Below, piece after piece: positions 1-11,056 of a DNA stretch of 64,000 nt. The DNA is from Aradus depressus (lineage: Eukaryota > Arthropoda > Insecta > Hemiptera > Aradidae): NCBI GenBank assembly GCA_963662175.1, contig OY759223.1, positions 13,122,249 through 13,186,248 on the forward strand, written 5' to 3'. The notes under the pieces are model-generated. The model searched no databases and was not told the origin of the DNA. It worked only from the letters and a program-made list of their open reading frames with translations. The position numbers and the translations under genes are program-made. Position 1 is the stretch's first letter, and the number at the start of each line of letters is the position of its first letter.

Positions 1-310
1 GGGGGCTACTTGGAGAGAGACAATAATTTTAAGTTTTTAACCCCCGACGCAAAAGGAGGGGTGTTATCAGTTTGAAGCCTTTGTCTGTGTGTGTGTGTCT
101 GTCTGTGGCATTGTAGCACCAAGACGACTGAACCGATTTCAAAGCGTTTTTTTTTTATTCTAAAGCTGGTATGTACGGTTCTTAGTCATGTTTGGTGGAA
201 ATCGGGTATGCCGTTTCCAAGATCTTCAGGTTTCACCAGAGCCTGTGTAGGGATCTCGGCCTCTATTACAGCTAAAGACTTGGAGTTTGAGCTCAAATGT
301 TTATAAGGTC
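1..310. repeat. dispersed repeat fragment with TGTC/TG-rich core
   Basis: The stretch opens with a 'cccccgacgcaaaaggagg' motif and then a (TG)n-(TCTG)n tract at about 80-110, followed by 'gaaccgatttcaaagcg'. A simple-repeat core followed by an 'aaccgattt' phrase is a pattern I recognise from dispersed non-coding repeats in arthropod genomes. No coding potential is convincing. The element is cut by the left edge of the window, so its end and orientation are unknown. Confidence 0.4.
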
Positions 311-724
311 AAGCCCCTCCCTCCTAAGCCCTTCAAGCCCCCCACTCCCCAAAATAGCCCTCCCCACCAAGGTTTCAGTAAATAAAAAAATTAATGAACA
401 AAAAAACATTTTTAAATTGACTTATCTCAGATGCTATTGATCCTACAAGAAATAATTATTGAAAATGTCAACTTATTTTTTAAAAAATGTATCAATTAAT
501 GTTACTAACAGAGGTATAACGTTACTAACCAGGCTGTTAACGTTACTAACCTATTTGTAAATCCCTATTAAGCCTTGATGAGATAGGACTTCTGTCCTGT
601 TTTATATACAAATGCATACAGTTGCTATTTTAAATTAATGCATGTTTTTCTCCTGCCCCACCCCTATGAATCCTGTCTGACAACATTCCTAAAGATGTGC
701 GCTATGACAGATTTTTTATTTTAT
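310..724. other. AT-rich intergenic, no gene seen
   Basis: No open frame with family resemblance is visible. The only local structure is a degenerate repetition of 'gttactaac' between about 498 and 552 (three copies). Confidence 0.5.
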
Positions 725-1290
725 TTTTTACTTCTCCAGATGTACGAAATATAGAGGAAGTTACATAATCGGCCAGAAAGTCGATCTTGAGTGTTTGTGA
801 ATACGATTACGATCACTCTCGATAGAATAACTATATCGATTAGGAAATTTTTTATGAGTATTATCCAGAACCTCCCTATAAGAACGATATGTATTGATAG
901 GATAGATGCTCAACACAAGTAACCCAATAACTGCCGAAGTAATGAATGTATCGATACAAAATTTTTTGTGGGTATCCAGGACCTAATAAGGACGACCCCC
1001 TGTCGATTTTCAGATTTCCAAAGAGGGAGTTCAGGGGAGGAGAGTTTAACTCAAAAGCCATTATAACTGTCGATGTAATGATAGTATCCACAAAAAATTG
1101 TTTATGAAAGAACCCCAATTCACAATAGTTTTCACTGGTTACTTCATTCCGTCTATAAGAAGTATAAGGGATGTTATGTGATCGATTAGAAATTAGGGTT
1201 CTACACAAAACCTCCCCCAAGACACGAGATTTAGTATCAACAATCAATAATTGCGCTGGGGAAGTACGTATTGTAAGGTGAGTCTCTTAG
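725..1290 (+). repeat. family B repeat copy, near full length
   Basis: The left end carries a degenerate 'tacgaaatatagaggaagtt' motif and the right end 'tgcgctggggaagtacg'. Between them lie the family phrases 'ataactgccgaagtaatgaa' and 'tgtatcgatacaaaat'. The same order is seen in the copies near 12505, 21100 and 51240. It has no open reading frame, so it is non-autonomous. Confidence 0.7.
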
Positions 1291-1853
1291 CTTCGTTGCC
1301 AATTTTCCTAACCCATACCGTGTTCTCTGTATTTTGAGAGTTGGATTACTCTCGAATTTTTCATTAGGTACATTGACAGGGAAGTGAGTTATTAGCGATC
1401 TCCTTGGAGTAGAAAATGAGACGCGCCCACTCAAGTCACAATGGCATGGTAGAGATAGGTTTGAGAATGTAGCAATTTTGTGATGTCAGTATGACGGAAA
1501 TTTGTATTGTCTCATGGCAGGGGAGTGTAGAACAATACTCCAGATCGGTGGTAATCAACCTTTTTTATTCTCCTCATCCTCAGCAATACAATAGATATAC
1601 CGAGTGAGCTAATCTTAAATGTATATTATTGGTAATTATGATAATAATATTATTTGGCCTTCTCAAAAATTAGCAATTACAGACATTCTAGCAGCACTAC
1701 CATCATCAATATCTGAACAATTTTATGTACAATCAATAAAAAATCATAAAATGTTCGTCAGTAATTATACTTTCAGTTTAAGAATTGTAAAACTACAGAA
1801 ATGCCAATCAATCTACAGTTTATGTGATCTTTATTGTGTAACTAAAGCGAGTC
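1291..1853. other. unassigned spacer, possibly 5' part of a degenerate LINE
   Basis: A 132-codon frame opens at 1619 and runs into the recognisable LINE C-terminus that follows, in a different frame. Nothing in the frame itself before about 1850 is recognisable. Confidence 0.3.
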
Positions 1854-2225
1854 ATGAATTCTTTTCTAAGATTAATTTTCGGGCTCCCCAGACACTCCTC
1901 TATCAACCTAAAATGGCTCTTCCCATCCTCTCGTCGTCAATATTTCCTAGGTTCCTTCCTCTATCAAATTATATCTTCCCAAAAGCCCTCCTACATCTTC
2001 CAAATGCTCCAATTTAAATCCCATATCCACCAGAAAGTCACTAGATCCCGTTCCTCTGATCTTTACCTCCCTTCCCACAGGACAACCTATCACAACTCCT
2101 TCCTTATCCAGGCTAACTCCCTCTGGAACTCTCTCCCTCTCCAGATTCGCCATGCTCCTATTCTTCTTCCATTTAAGTCCCTACTTTTCCATTATCTCCT
2201 AACTCAGCAAACCTCTGATTCCTAG
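1854..2225 (+). pseudogene. non-LTR retrotransposon, C-terminal end of ORF2
   Basis: The frame encodes the segment typical of the far C-terminus of CR1/Jockey-type reverse transcriptases. It has an Arg-Ser-Arg-rich stretch (residues about 63-67), then 'LPSHRTTYHNSFL' (about 72-84), then 'LWNSLPLQIR' (about 89-98) and a final 'FKSLLFHYLL' helix. The piece is 5'-truncated, and continuity with the upstream frame needs a frameshift, so it is a dead copy. A related copy of the last part and the 3' tail is at 18085-18450. Confidence 0.75.
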
Positions 2226-2512
2226 GCTGGCTCCTATGAGATAGTTCTCGTCTTCCATAAGTCTTTCACTCCATTGGACAGATTGTCACTCTTCTGTTTC
2301 ATCAGTCCAGTTTTTTTACAATTCACATATATCTCATTATTGTTATCATGTTTCACATTATTATTCATACTAGTTTTTCTCATTTTTTTTTTTTTTTTTC
2401 ATTTTTTTTTTCACTAGTTTATCATATTGTTTTACTCATTGCCTGTTTTTAATATTTTTTCCTAGAGACCTGTTATATGTCTCAGAATAAAGATTATTTT
2501 TCATTTAATTTC
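2226..2512 (+). mobile_element. 3' tail of the LINE copy
   Basis: This follows the stop codon directly and shares the phrases 'cagaataaagattattt', 'gagatagttctcgtcttcc' and 'tcatcagtccagttttt' with 18180-18450. That defines the common LINE 3' UTR. A 17-base T run interrupts it near 2385. Confidence 0.7.
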
Positions 2513-2559
2513 ATTTTCATCTCTATGTTAACTATTCCTTAGACTGGAATTACCTAAAA

Positions 2560-2822
2560 TATACGAGTATTTGTGTTGAGCCCCTGCAGTAATCCCCCAT
2601 TTCCTTCCGCCGATTTGGGGTTCTAGATACACATATAAAATTTCGTATACATACATTCCAACGGGAGTTATCGTGTTCACAGATACACAAATAGTCAGAA
2701 TTTTTAAAAATTTCATTTTCGGAATCAGGGGTCGGGAAACTCGAAATTCTGGTGAAAACTCAGCGTAGAATTCTTGACCGATTACATAACTTCCCCTATA
2801 TTTCATATGACTGAAGAAGTAA
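2560..2822 (-). repeat. family B repeat, left-end half
   Basis: Read on the minus strand, the copy starts with the terminus that on the plus strand is 'acataacttcccctatattt'. It contains the 'gttatcgtgttcacagata' and 'gaccgattacataacttcc' phrases. It lacks the right half. Confidence 0.7.
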
Positions 2823-3545
2823 TACGATCCAAGGAAGGATGAGGAATATTTTTGGGTCTGTGGGATTGCAATAGGTAATAGAAGGACTGAGTGAGGGGAA
2901 CTAAAAGAAAACTAGATGGCGGGGCAGAAGTTGGCAAGAGCAAGCGGCAACATGGCACCCCACTTTTCAAAAGTCCGAAGGAATGATTCACCGGCCTCAC
3001 TCTAATAATTATGATGGATTTTAGTGCCTTTTTATTTTTTATGGTCCATAGATTATAACTCCTCTAATGGCCTTCCAGTTCGACTAATAACAATACCTAT
3101 GAAAGAGGCCGCGGCAAGTAATTCGCATGTCACGAAAGTGGTAAACAAGCAGGTTGTGACGCAAAACTCCTCTGTAAAAACAAGCTCTTCTAAAGGGTAG
3201 CACCAATGAGCAAGGAATGTGTGCACGATTTCTCTGGATCTAATGTTCATTCCTTGTGATCCTGTTCAAGGCTAGTCGGGAGGTATTCCTTGATTAACAT
3301 AACTCTTCATGAAAAACACCTCGATTTTTTCCCCCCTACAGGAAATGGTTGACCGGGCGATAGGGTTTCTTTACCTGACTCTCACTTGGTGTCGGTGTGC
3401 TGGTTTGACGTCAGAGGCCAGTGACGTTTGGTCGAGAAAGTAGGCCGTCCAAGAAGAGAAGTGTACAGGTTGGAGATGAGAGGATCTTCACTGTGTGGTG
3501 GGTTCATTAAACAGTGATGCTAGCCACTGCTCCAACGGTGCTACA
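2823..3545. other. unique or unrecognised sequence
   Basis: GC content is locally higher than in the surroundings. Short frames exist on both strands (for example a 65-codon frame at 3053-3250 minus), but none shows a recognisable domain, codon bias or splice context. No gene is called. Confidence 0.35.
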
Positions 3546-3812
3546 TGTTAGAATCGCCGAGGCCACGGTGGTATGCATGCAAGGTCGTGGGTTCAAAACC
3601 CGGCCGAGGCCCTTAGTTTATTTTATCTGGGAGGTAAAATAAACTTAAGCATGTCCTTTGGATAAGACGTTAAGCGATGGTCCCGAACCTGTACGATGTC
3701 AGGTCCTAGTTCAATAAAAGTTTAGGGTAGGCAGAATTTAGGACTCCCACAGTAGAGTCGGGCTCCTGTCCACCAGAGTGAGGAAAGAGCGCTCTGGTAG
3801 TAGCCGAAATGA
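3546..3812 (+). mobile_element. family A SINE, degraded copy
   Basis: It contains the B-box-like 'gtgggttcaaaacccggcc', the 'ttatctgggaggtaaaataa' linker, 'gacgttaagcgatggtcccg' and the tail phrase 'gagtcgggctcctgtccacc'. The A-box part is diverged. Confidence 0.8.
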
Positions 3813-3816
3813 TCAG

Positions 3817-3900
3817 TTAGTTATTATGACTCATGCCCAGGCATTGACTACAAGGACATATCGCCTATCACCTCTCTCTGGAGGAGACCATCCAGATACT
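3817..3900 (-). mobile_element. family A SINE, 3' fragment
   Basis: The antisense SINE tail 'gttagttattatgactcatg' is followed by 'tatcgcctatcacc'. It abuts the preceding plus-strand copy, giving a tail-to-tail pair. Confidence 0.7.
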
Positions 3901-4361
3901 CAATAGGAAGGATTCGCATTCACTCGTGTCTATTCATACAGAATGCTACCAAATACAGGAAATTTCTTGTTGAACAATTTAATTATTAAATAATATTTTT
4001 CTAAAAAACCTTTATAGTTACATTCATGTTGTTTCTTGTTTTTTTTATTACAGTACCTATAGTTTATTGTTCCATTTTATTACAATTGTTATTGCTATTT
4101 TTAGCTGTTTTATTACTATTATTTTTCTTTATTTAATTTTCTCTTTATTTTATTTTTATATGTCTTATTGGTACAATTGTACAGGATTTTTTTTTTATTT
4201 AGTAAAAATTTCAAATTGAAAAATTTCATTTATTTTTGCTTTTTATGATTCTCTCTCCTGACAGACTGTCCTGGCCATTGTTAGTATTGTATACTTGATA
4301 TTAGAATGTTTTGTAAGTGTATATGTAAATAAAGTATATATACAGTATAAATTATATATAA
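3901..4361. other. AT-rich spacer
   Basis: T-rich runs dominate. No gene, repeat end or splice signal can be supported. Confidence 0.4.
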
Positions 4362-4535
4362 ATCAAAAAGTGTTGATACATTCATTCTATCATTATATTC
4401 CTAACAATTCTGCAGTAGAGTCGAGCTCATGTCCACCAGAGCGCTCTTTTCGTCACTCTGGTGGACATGAGCCCGACTCTATTGTGGAATTGGTAGGAAT
4501 ATAATGATATAATGAATGTATCAACACTTTTTGAT
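4362..4535. repeat. near-perfect 174-bp palindrome with SINE tail core
   Basis: The arms 4362-4450 and 4451-4535 are inverted copies with few mismatches. The outer arms are the family B phrase 'tgatacattcattctatcat'. The inner arms are the family A tail 'gctcatgtccaccagagcgc'. The centre has almost no spacer. Confidence 0.85.
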
Positions 4536-4660
4536 TTTCAGCCATATCGACCAAAGGTAAGCAGGAGATTAGGGGAAGGCTTTAGACAAAAATCCCAATA
4601 AATGCCTTTGTAATGAATCTTATCGACACAAAATTTCATATGTAAATTCAAAACCCCATG
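4536..4660 (+). repeat. family B internal fragment
   Basis: It carries the phrases 'gccatatcgaccaaaggtaa', 'aatgcctttgtaatgaatc' and 'acaaaatttcatatgtaaat'. It continues the outer arm of the palindrome. Confidence 0.6.
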
Positions 4661-5445
4661 ATCTCTTTTCTTTTACTAAATTTTGATTTCTACAGTAATT
4701 TTTTGAAAAGGGCCCTAAAAATGTATCAAAAGTTCAAGACATGCAATTTTGAAAAATGTGCACGTTTATTTAAAAAAAATTCAATTAACAAACTTTTCAT
4801 TTGGATTTCTAAAGAGATGCCATTTGTAGTAATTTTAAATAATATTACATCTAATTCAAAGGTTTTCAAATAATATTACTGGGCCAACAGGGAAAATCAA
4901 TAGAATAGAATTTTAGAGAACAAATATCGGGTTTATTTTCTTAAATCTACATTATTAAAATTAAAAACTAAACATTGAAACAAACAAAAATCAAAAGAAA
5001 AAAAACCTTAAAAACTAAATTCTTATCACTAATTCAATCTTTTTGTTTTATATTTTGGGCCATTCTCTAAAATTAAGTTATATATTCCTGAGCATATATC
5101 CTGTATATATAAACAAATAAAAGTACCTTCTTTTTGGATCAATTTCACCGTCAATACCCTCCTACTTAGTTCATTACAAGTTAAGCCTAAACACCACTGT
5201 CCATACCCTCAGACCGTCGCCATTGAACCTCGACACTCTCTTCACACACTAAAAAAACAGCTGATGGCCGTGTTTGGTTTTTGACTGGCACTTGTTTTAA
5301 ATAGAAATTTGCTTTCTATTCTATATATAAAAATAAATATAACTAATTTTTTTAATCTTTATAATTTAATATTTTCTATGTGTGTATTATTTTTATACAT
5401 CACAATGTATGTATGGGATTTTAGAAGACCCTATGTATGAACTAT
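4661..5445. other. AT-rich spacer, no gene supported
   Basis: A 71-codon frame at 4658-4873 (plus) is low-complexity and lacks family resemblance. A less AT-rich stretch at about 5130-5280 has no frame of note. Confidence 0.35.
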
Positions 5446-5449
5446 TGAT

Positions 5450-6060
5450 TCTAATCGGTCGATCGATTTTAGAAGAAGAGCGACAACTTTATTGATTAAT
5501 TCGTTCTGGGGAAGTACATTACCGGTGACTTTCCGACAACTTTTTATTTTAAGATCGCTTATCCAGTATAAGGAAAGAAACAACAAATGGTGATAATCTA
5601 GTTATTATTTCATATGCCATAAAACATGACGTCAATGAAACTTTTGATAGAAATGTAGATCAGTGTGAACAAATATAAAATAGTCTGTGGTAGATTAACA
5701 GATTCTTTTTTTATACAGTTGATAACTAAAGTATAGGGAAAGTTGTGTAATCCGTCAGAAATTTGATATTAAGTTATCAAGGAATTTTAGGTTTTCCGAA
5801 CCCTTGAAACCAACAATGATAAAAATCCTATCTGTTTTGTAGCCTGTGAACGTTCAGCTCCTGATAGAATGAGTGTATCCACACAATATTTTGTATGTTT
5901 ATACAAAACCCCATAAGGACTTTCAACCAAATCCGCCAAAGAGAAGAGGAGATGGATAACACAAAAACCCTGATAACTACCAATGTAATATATGTATCGA
6001 CACGTTAATTTAGTATTCATAAGTCGATTATTTCTGGGGAAGTACATTGTCGGTGATTTA
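5450..6060 (+). repeat. family B copy, interrupted
   Basis: A right-end piece at 5455-5530 ('ttcgttctggggaagtacat') is followed by a second copy from about 5725 that ends with 'ttctggggaagtacattgtc' near 6055. Two right ends in one direction show two overlapping copies. Confidence 0.65.
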
Positions 6061-6101
6061 TTATGCTATTAACAAGAATACTTTACATAAAGGAAAAGAA
6101 G

Positions 6102-6502
6102 ATATCGCACCCTTGCTTCAAAAGTGCCACAACTCAAAAATTCGGGTTTTTTAGTTAAGACTGCCATTCGACTTGGTTTTTAAGTTTATACCAATCACCT
6201 AAAGCCCCAGATAACGCACTGAAAATTCAGCCGCTAGGTAACAGTTGTGTCGTTTTTTATGTTTGCACTCATTAGTCTTTGTTAGGCAACAAAAGGGCCA
6301 CAACTCAAAAAACCGAGATTTATAGTTGAAAACTTGGAAAATCTGCAGGACCACAATCTATCGTAAATTATACGCATAGTTTTGCTTGGTGACGTCACTA
6401 GATCTACTAAAATTCACCTAACCCAGCTGGAAGCTGTTTTTCGCATTTCCTGAAAAACTGAGTTTTTTGAGTTGTGGCACTTTTGAAGCAAGGGTGCGAT
6501 AT
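6102..6502. mobile_element. MITE-like element with about 36-bp terminal inverted repeats
   Basis: The left end is 'tcgcacccttgcttcaaaag' followed by 'tgccacaactcaaaaa'. The right end is its reverse complement, finishing 'gaagcaagggtgcgata'. Both ends are flanked by TA (or ATAT), which fits a TA target duplication. About 400 bp long with no coding frame. An internal partial copy of the terminal motif ('gccacaactcaaaaaacc') lies near 6297. Confidence 0.8.
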
Positions 6503-6514
6503 GTGAATTAGACC

Positions 6515-7030
6515 ATTTTCAGACGAAAGCTTGGCGCCCTCCAAATGTTTTCGAAAGGGACCTGTTTGTACTAAATTTTGTGTCGATAAATTCGATACAT
6601 CTGCAGTTTTTAGGGTTTTTGAGTTAAGCCTCTCCCTTAATCCCTCCCCTCTCTTTGTCCCATTTGGCTGGAAATCAATAGGTGTCGTCGTTAGAGTGTT
6701 CAGGTCACACTATATAAAATTTCGTGTCGATACATTCATTCCATCGGCAGTTATTAGAGTTTTAGTGATAAGCCTCCCCCCTAATACCATCCTTTTCTTT
6801 AGTAATTTGGCTGAAAATCAATAGGTGTCGTCGTTACAGGGTTCTGGACCCTTTCGTATGGATCCATTCATTCTATCGGTAGTTATCGAGTTCACAGACA
6901 AACAAACATTTGGTTTTTTTCTTTTTTGTAATCTGGAGGTCGAAAAACTAGATATTTCGTTGAAAACTCAGCATCGAATTCATGACTGAATACGTAACTT
7001 CCCCAATACTTCGTATAGCTGGAGTTTTAA
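6515..7030 (-). repeat. family B copy, antisense
   Basis: It reads 'ggctgaaaatcaataggtgt' twice (6669 and 6810), then 'atacgtaacttccccaatac' and 'ttcgtatagctggag' at the end. The internal segment is duplicated. Confidence 0.7.
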
Positions 7031-7039
7031 AAACAATTG

Positions 7040-7225
7040 TTTTTTTAGCTTTCATGTCTGTTTCTCTGTTTGTTCCATCATCACGAAATAATGACTGAAC
7101 ATATTTTCACGAAACTTTGCATTCTGAATTTGCCTATTCAGGAATAACAAAAGCATAACCATACTCTTACTCTAAATAGATGGGGGTGGAGGGGGGTTGT
7201 TATTTGGAGATAGAAGATGTTATTT
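7040..7225. repeat. 'tgtctgtttctctgtttg' dispersed repeat
   Basis: A short TCTG-type tract followed by 'cacgaaactttgcattctg' is reminiscent of the repeat at the left edge of the window. Non-coding. Confidence 0.35.
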
Positions 7226-7684
7226 CATGATTTCTCAGTTACATTGATCAGTAAAAAAATTACTAAATATCAAAGACATTTTTATTTTAAACATCTTTTG
7301 TTCTATGTATTTTTTCACTTGGTTTAAAAATAACGGAGAAAAATAGCAATTCTTTGGAGAAGTAGGCGAGAGGTAGCATGGTTGGGAGGGAACGATGATC
7401 GAATGTAATCAACTTCAGATAAATGTAAGGAATAGTTACTCCCGAGCAACGCCTGATAACCTCCTCGTCAAAATTATATTTGTATTTTAAATTTTTTTTA
7501 ATGAGGTCATTATAGTTGAGTGATTCTTTTGAAATTGATTGAATTTTACTCATATTTACTGTAACAGCTGGCGATGAACGTCACAATTTACGTATAGAAT
7601 AAATATTGATTTTGTGAAATATTTGATTCCTTTTAAAGTAATTTTTACCATTTTTAATATTCTTCATCAAATTATTATTTTTTA
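7226..7684. other. AT-rich spacer
   Basis: No feature recognised. The 88-codon minus frame at 7287-7553 has no recognisable domain. Confidence 0.35.
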
Positions 7685-8050
7685 CTTCTCTAACCATACG
7701 AAGTGCAAGGGAATGTAATCGGTCAGAAATTCGATGTCCATTTTTTACCGGAATTTCATGTTTTCCGACCCCCTGATTCCAAAAATGTAAAAAGTCCTTG
7801 AATCACTGGCAATAAACTTCTCCAGGACAAATCACTTGAGTTGTTGCTCTCCATTCAAAAACCAATCGACCGTTGGCGCCAAAAATCAATAATTGCCTTA
7901 TATAGGGGCATCTGAATATTACATTTTTCGATGTCATTGCATCGGCAGTTATGGCTTTTGAGTCGAATCCCCTTCCCATCGGCCGATTTCGCGGTAAATT
8001 AATAGGTGTCGCCCTTATGGAGTATTAAATTTATAAATATAAAATTTCTG
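7685..8050. repeat. family B, inverted pair (left ends pointing outward)
   Basis: A plus-strand left end ('ccatacgaagtgcaagggaa') runs about 110 bp. It is followed directly by antisense family B (from about 7800, 'aatcactggcaataaacttc' to 'gcggtaaattaataggtgtc'). The result is a fold-back copy. Confidence 0.65.
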
Positions 8051-8175
8051 AGAGCGCCGGTAGCTCACATGTAGTGTGCTTGCATACTGATCTCCAGATT
8101 GCGGGTTTGAAACCCAGCCAAAGACTTTAGGTTTTGGTTCTGGGAGGTTCAAAAAATGTTAGCAGGCCGTTCGAG
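8051..8175 (+). mobile_element. family A SINE, head only
   Basis: The A-box region 'gcgccggtagctcacatgta' and the B box 'gcgggtttgaaacccagcc' are present. The SINE body is lost after about 120 bp. Confidence 0.7.
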
Positions 8176-8272
8176 TAACACGGACGAGTCGTTAGTTTAG
8201 TGCTACTGAAGTCGTTGATAGTGCGTACCACATGTTTTGTAATAGTTGATCGTTGCGTGTAGTTTTTTACAA

Positions 8273-8569
8273 ATGCCTAAGTGGGGTGAAGATACCACTT
8301 TAAAATTTGTGGAACTGAAAAGAGACGAAGAATGTTTATGGAATACGAGCCTGAATAATTATAAGAACAAATCGGCCCGTGAATCAGCTTTAAGAGTAAT
8401 GAATATTTCTGATTTTGGTGTTGTTGAGGCAAAAAATAAAATTAAGAAATCCGAACACTCTGGAATGGGCACCCAAGAACTTTACAAGCCAATTTTCTTA
8501 CATATATTCTTTTTGGCTCGTTTTTTTCCGATTCGATTATTTCCATCAATTCGTCGCTCAACACTTTAA
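8273..8569 (+). pseudogene. MADF-domain fragment, probably PIF/Harbinger-derived
   Basis: The frame from ATG 8273 encodes about 70 residues resembling the N-terminal two-thirds of a MADF (Myb/SANT-like) DNA-binding domain. It has 'KFVELKRDEECLWN' at residues about 11-24, a 'YKNKSARESALRVM' helix, then 'GVVEAKNKIKK'. After about residue 63 the frame runs into unrelated sequence shared with a minus-strand frame. PIF/Harbinger transposons usually carry a MADF/Myb-like protein beside the transposase, which fits the neighbour. A truncated host MADF gene is the alternative. Confidence 0.6.
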
Positions 8570-8621
8570 TACACGCCTTTAAACACTTTTTGATCAAAGA
8601 CTTTTTGCATATAGTGCTCAT
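8442..8621 (-). pseudogene. short basic frame, possible Harbinger transposase N-terminus
   Basis: A 59-codon frame starts at ATG 8621. It is Lys-rich with Cys residues, then has an acidic helix 'DELMEIIESEKNEPKRI' and 'YVRKL'. HARBI1-type transposases begin with a comparable charged segment ending in an Arg/Trp-rich motif, but the similarity is weak. It overlaps the end of the MADF frame, as expected if a Harbinger element has collapsed by internal deletion. Confidence 0.3.
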
Positions 8622-8654
8622 CTTTGCAAGAAAATAAGAGAAAAAACTCGAAAC

Positions 8655-8710
8655 CGAGTGGCGTCTACACGTTAAAAACCAATTTTAGCGTGTAGACGCC
8701 ACTATCCCTG
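8655..8710. repeat. hairpin, about 20-bp arms
   Basis: 'gagtggcgtctacacgttaa' is mirrored by 'ttagcgtgtagacgccact' across a loop of about 8 bases. It could be fused ends of a deleted inverted-repeat element. Confidence 0.65.
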
Positions 8711-9950
8711 GGAAACACCCTCCAGTACTCGTACGAGTTACTAGCGTCGTGTAAAGCCGCCCTTAGGCTTAGTTGTAGAGATAGCGAGGCTTGATAATGT
8801 AAAACTCGTATGTTGTCTTGGGGGCATTTTAAACTATATGTTCTCAAAAGTATTCCTTCTTGCCCTGAGTCGAAAGTTCATTGATTTAGTAATTAAGAGT
8901 ACACATTGGAGGAAAATAGGTTCCTTGACAACAATGAGAAAGAGTCATTTCCCGGACATAAACTGCTGTTAAATTAGCTGTTAATGATGTGATAATTAGC
9001 CAGTTTCCTGGCTGTCCTTGGCCCATGAGTACTGTGTTTGTCAGATGATGGACCCAATATGACATACGTACAGACAAACTGATACAAAACTTTCCACTTG
9101 TTTGTCAGTGAAGTATATATACTGAGTTTGGATCTCATTTTGTTCTCTGATAACTCAATAACAAAACATCCTCTTCCTTATCAACCAAGTCCTCTTTTCT
9201 CCAGTCAGCCTCTTCTATTATCTGTTACGTAGTTTGATAAGATGTTCATCTGAGTTTGTTGTGGAAGAAAAAACAAAAGATTCTTTTTCTTGGTCCCCAC
9301 ATTCTAAGACCAGGATCTCTGGTGTTCCCCCATACCGCTAAAGTTTAGAAATGATCTACAACACTACATGATTTAGAATAAAATAAGTGTCTCTTTAAAT
9401 AACACAATAGAATATTTGAATTTATCGAAAAAATAAAAAACAACAATAAATGGTCACGATAATAACGATATGAAGAAGAAGAGTTTATTATAACAGTCGC
9501 ATTTACAGAGGTACAATTATACAATAAGGTTCCTTAACCATTACTCTAATACACTAAATACAAACCAAAAATAATCAGTTAAATTAAAAACAATGCTACT
9601 GTTTCTGAGTAAATTTTAAAAAACTCTTAAATAAAAAATAAAAAAATATATATAATAAAAATACAAAGTAACTGAAATAAATAGAAAATAAATTAATAAA
9701 CATTCAAAAACAGAGATTATAATTTAAAATCGTGAACGGATATTTTTGTGTTTCCCTCCCTGAGTTTTCCCTATTTTCTTTACCAAAACGTTTTGGTTTG
9801 TGTCAAACTTAAGTAAAACGTTTTTACTGAAATTTATTATGTAGTCCAGTAGGAGCTCAACATTTAGGTCTTCATGGATTTGAACACGTGAGCACTGGCC
9901 GCAACAGAAGCTTGTATATGAGGAGTCTATTGGTTAGATTAACAGCTGCC
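8711..9950. other. unassigned, AT-rich after 9350
   Basis: Frames at 8665-8847 and 8886-9077 (minus) show no recognisable protein. From 9400 to 9720 the sequence is almost pure A/T with no structure. Confidence 0.35.
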
Positions 9951-10235
9951 TCACAGTAGATACATTTTTTTAATTTTAATCTAAATTGTAATAAATATAT
10001 TTTATAATTCTTCCAAAAATGTCTTCATGATGATATTTCGGGGGTTCTTACGTCCCTTCGTCCTCAGGTCGCAATGTGCGGACAATAGGAAAGGAATAGA
10101 AAGAAAAAACGAAAAGCAATAAACAAAAGAATATTAATAAAAAATAATAATAAATTAATACTTACAAAAATAACTAAATAGAAATAAAATAAATTAGTAT
10201 ATTAGTAAGAAAAAAATAATAATGTTAGTCAGTGA
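9951..10235 (-). mobile_element. family C (Penelope-like) hairpin segment
   Basis: On the minus strand, 10015-10085 reads 'gacctgaggacgaaggga', then 'acccccgaaatatcatcatg'. This is a CTGAnGA...CGAAA core around a GGG/CCC stem, the layout seen in terminal repeats of Penelope-like elements. The rest is AT-rich and not assignable. Confidence 0.4.
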
Positions 10236-10244
10236 GTAAAGAAA

Positions 10245-10475
10245 GAAGTGGTCGGGGAATCACCGGCGGTGTACTTCTCTAGTTTTGTTTATAATCTACA
10301 TCATTTTAGCACACTCTTTATAACCTCCTCCTCTTTGACGGATAACCGGGGTAGTTCAAAACTTATTAAGGTTTTGAAATTAAGTCTCTTCTCTCCGACC
10401 GATTTCTTGAAAATAATAGGTGGGTCATCTGGATCTACATCAAATATTCGTGTGGATATATTCTTTTCTTATTTA
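10245..10475 (-). repeat. family B, degraded antisense copy
   Basis: 'tcaccggcggtgtacttctc' is the antisense right end. 'cgatttcttgaaaataatag' and 'gtgtggatatattctttt' are internal phrases. Confidence 0.5.
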
Positions 10476-10838
10476 GAGTTCATCTATTTTTCAATTCTCC
10501 ATTCAGAAGATCCATGAAAACATGACGTTTCAATGAACATTTCTCAAGTTTCAACGATTACACAGGTACTTTATATATATGGGAAACTTTCCTTAAATGC
10601 TAAACGCAAAAATTTTAAATTAAAAATTAATTTTTTTTTGACACATCGTTAAGAAATTCCTAAAATTCCGATCTATCAAAGTAAGTACGTCACCTTTTGA
10701 AACAATATTTGATTGTTACATACCGTAAACATTTTTGCATTAATTATCATTACATTTTTGCGTAACATTTCTTATTTGTATTGACGCAACGTTTGATGAA
10801 GTGATCGAGTTTTTAACTAATAATTTATTGCAAAAAAA
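10476..10838. other. AT-rich spacer
   Basis: Nothing recognised. Confidence 0.35.
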
Positions 10839-11056
10839 AATGTCGGAGAATCACTGGCAATTTACTTCCCCAGCGAGAATTTATTAAGTTTTTGCTCTCT
10901 CCCCAAAACCCATCGACCGTCTTCACTTGATTTACTAGGGGCTCCTGAATCCTCATTCTACATTTGTGACGATACATTCATTACATCGGCAGTTATTAGG
11001 ATTTTGGAGTTGGCCCTCCTCGGATCCTCCTTCCCTTTGGCCGATTCCTCTGGAAA
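10839..11056 (-). repeat. family B antisense copy, split by a SINE
   Basis: It contains 'tttacttccccagcgagaat', 'cgatacattcattacatcgg' and 'cctttggccgattcctctgg', then stops where SINE tail sequence begins. Confidence 0.7.

Noticed and set aside
3053..3250. 65-codon minus frame with Cys residues
   Set aside because: No similarity that I can name and no gene context.
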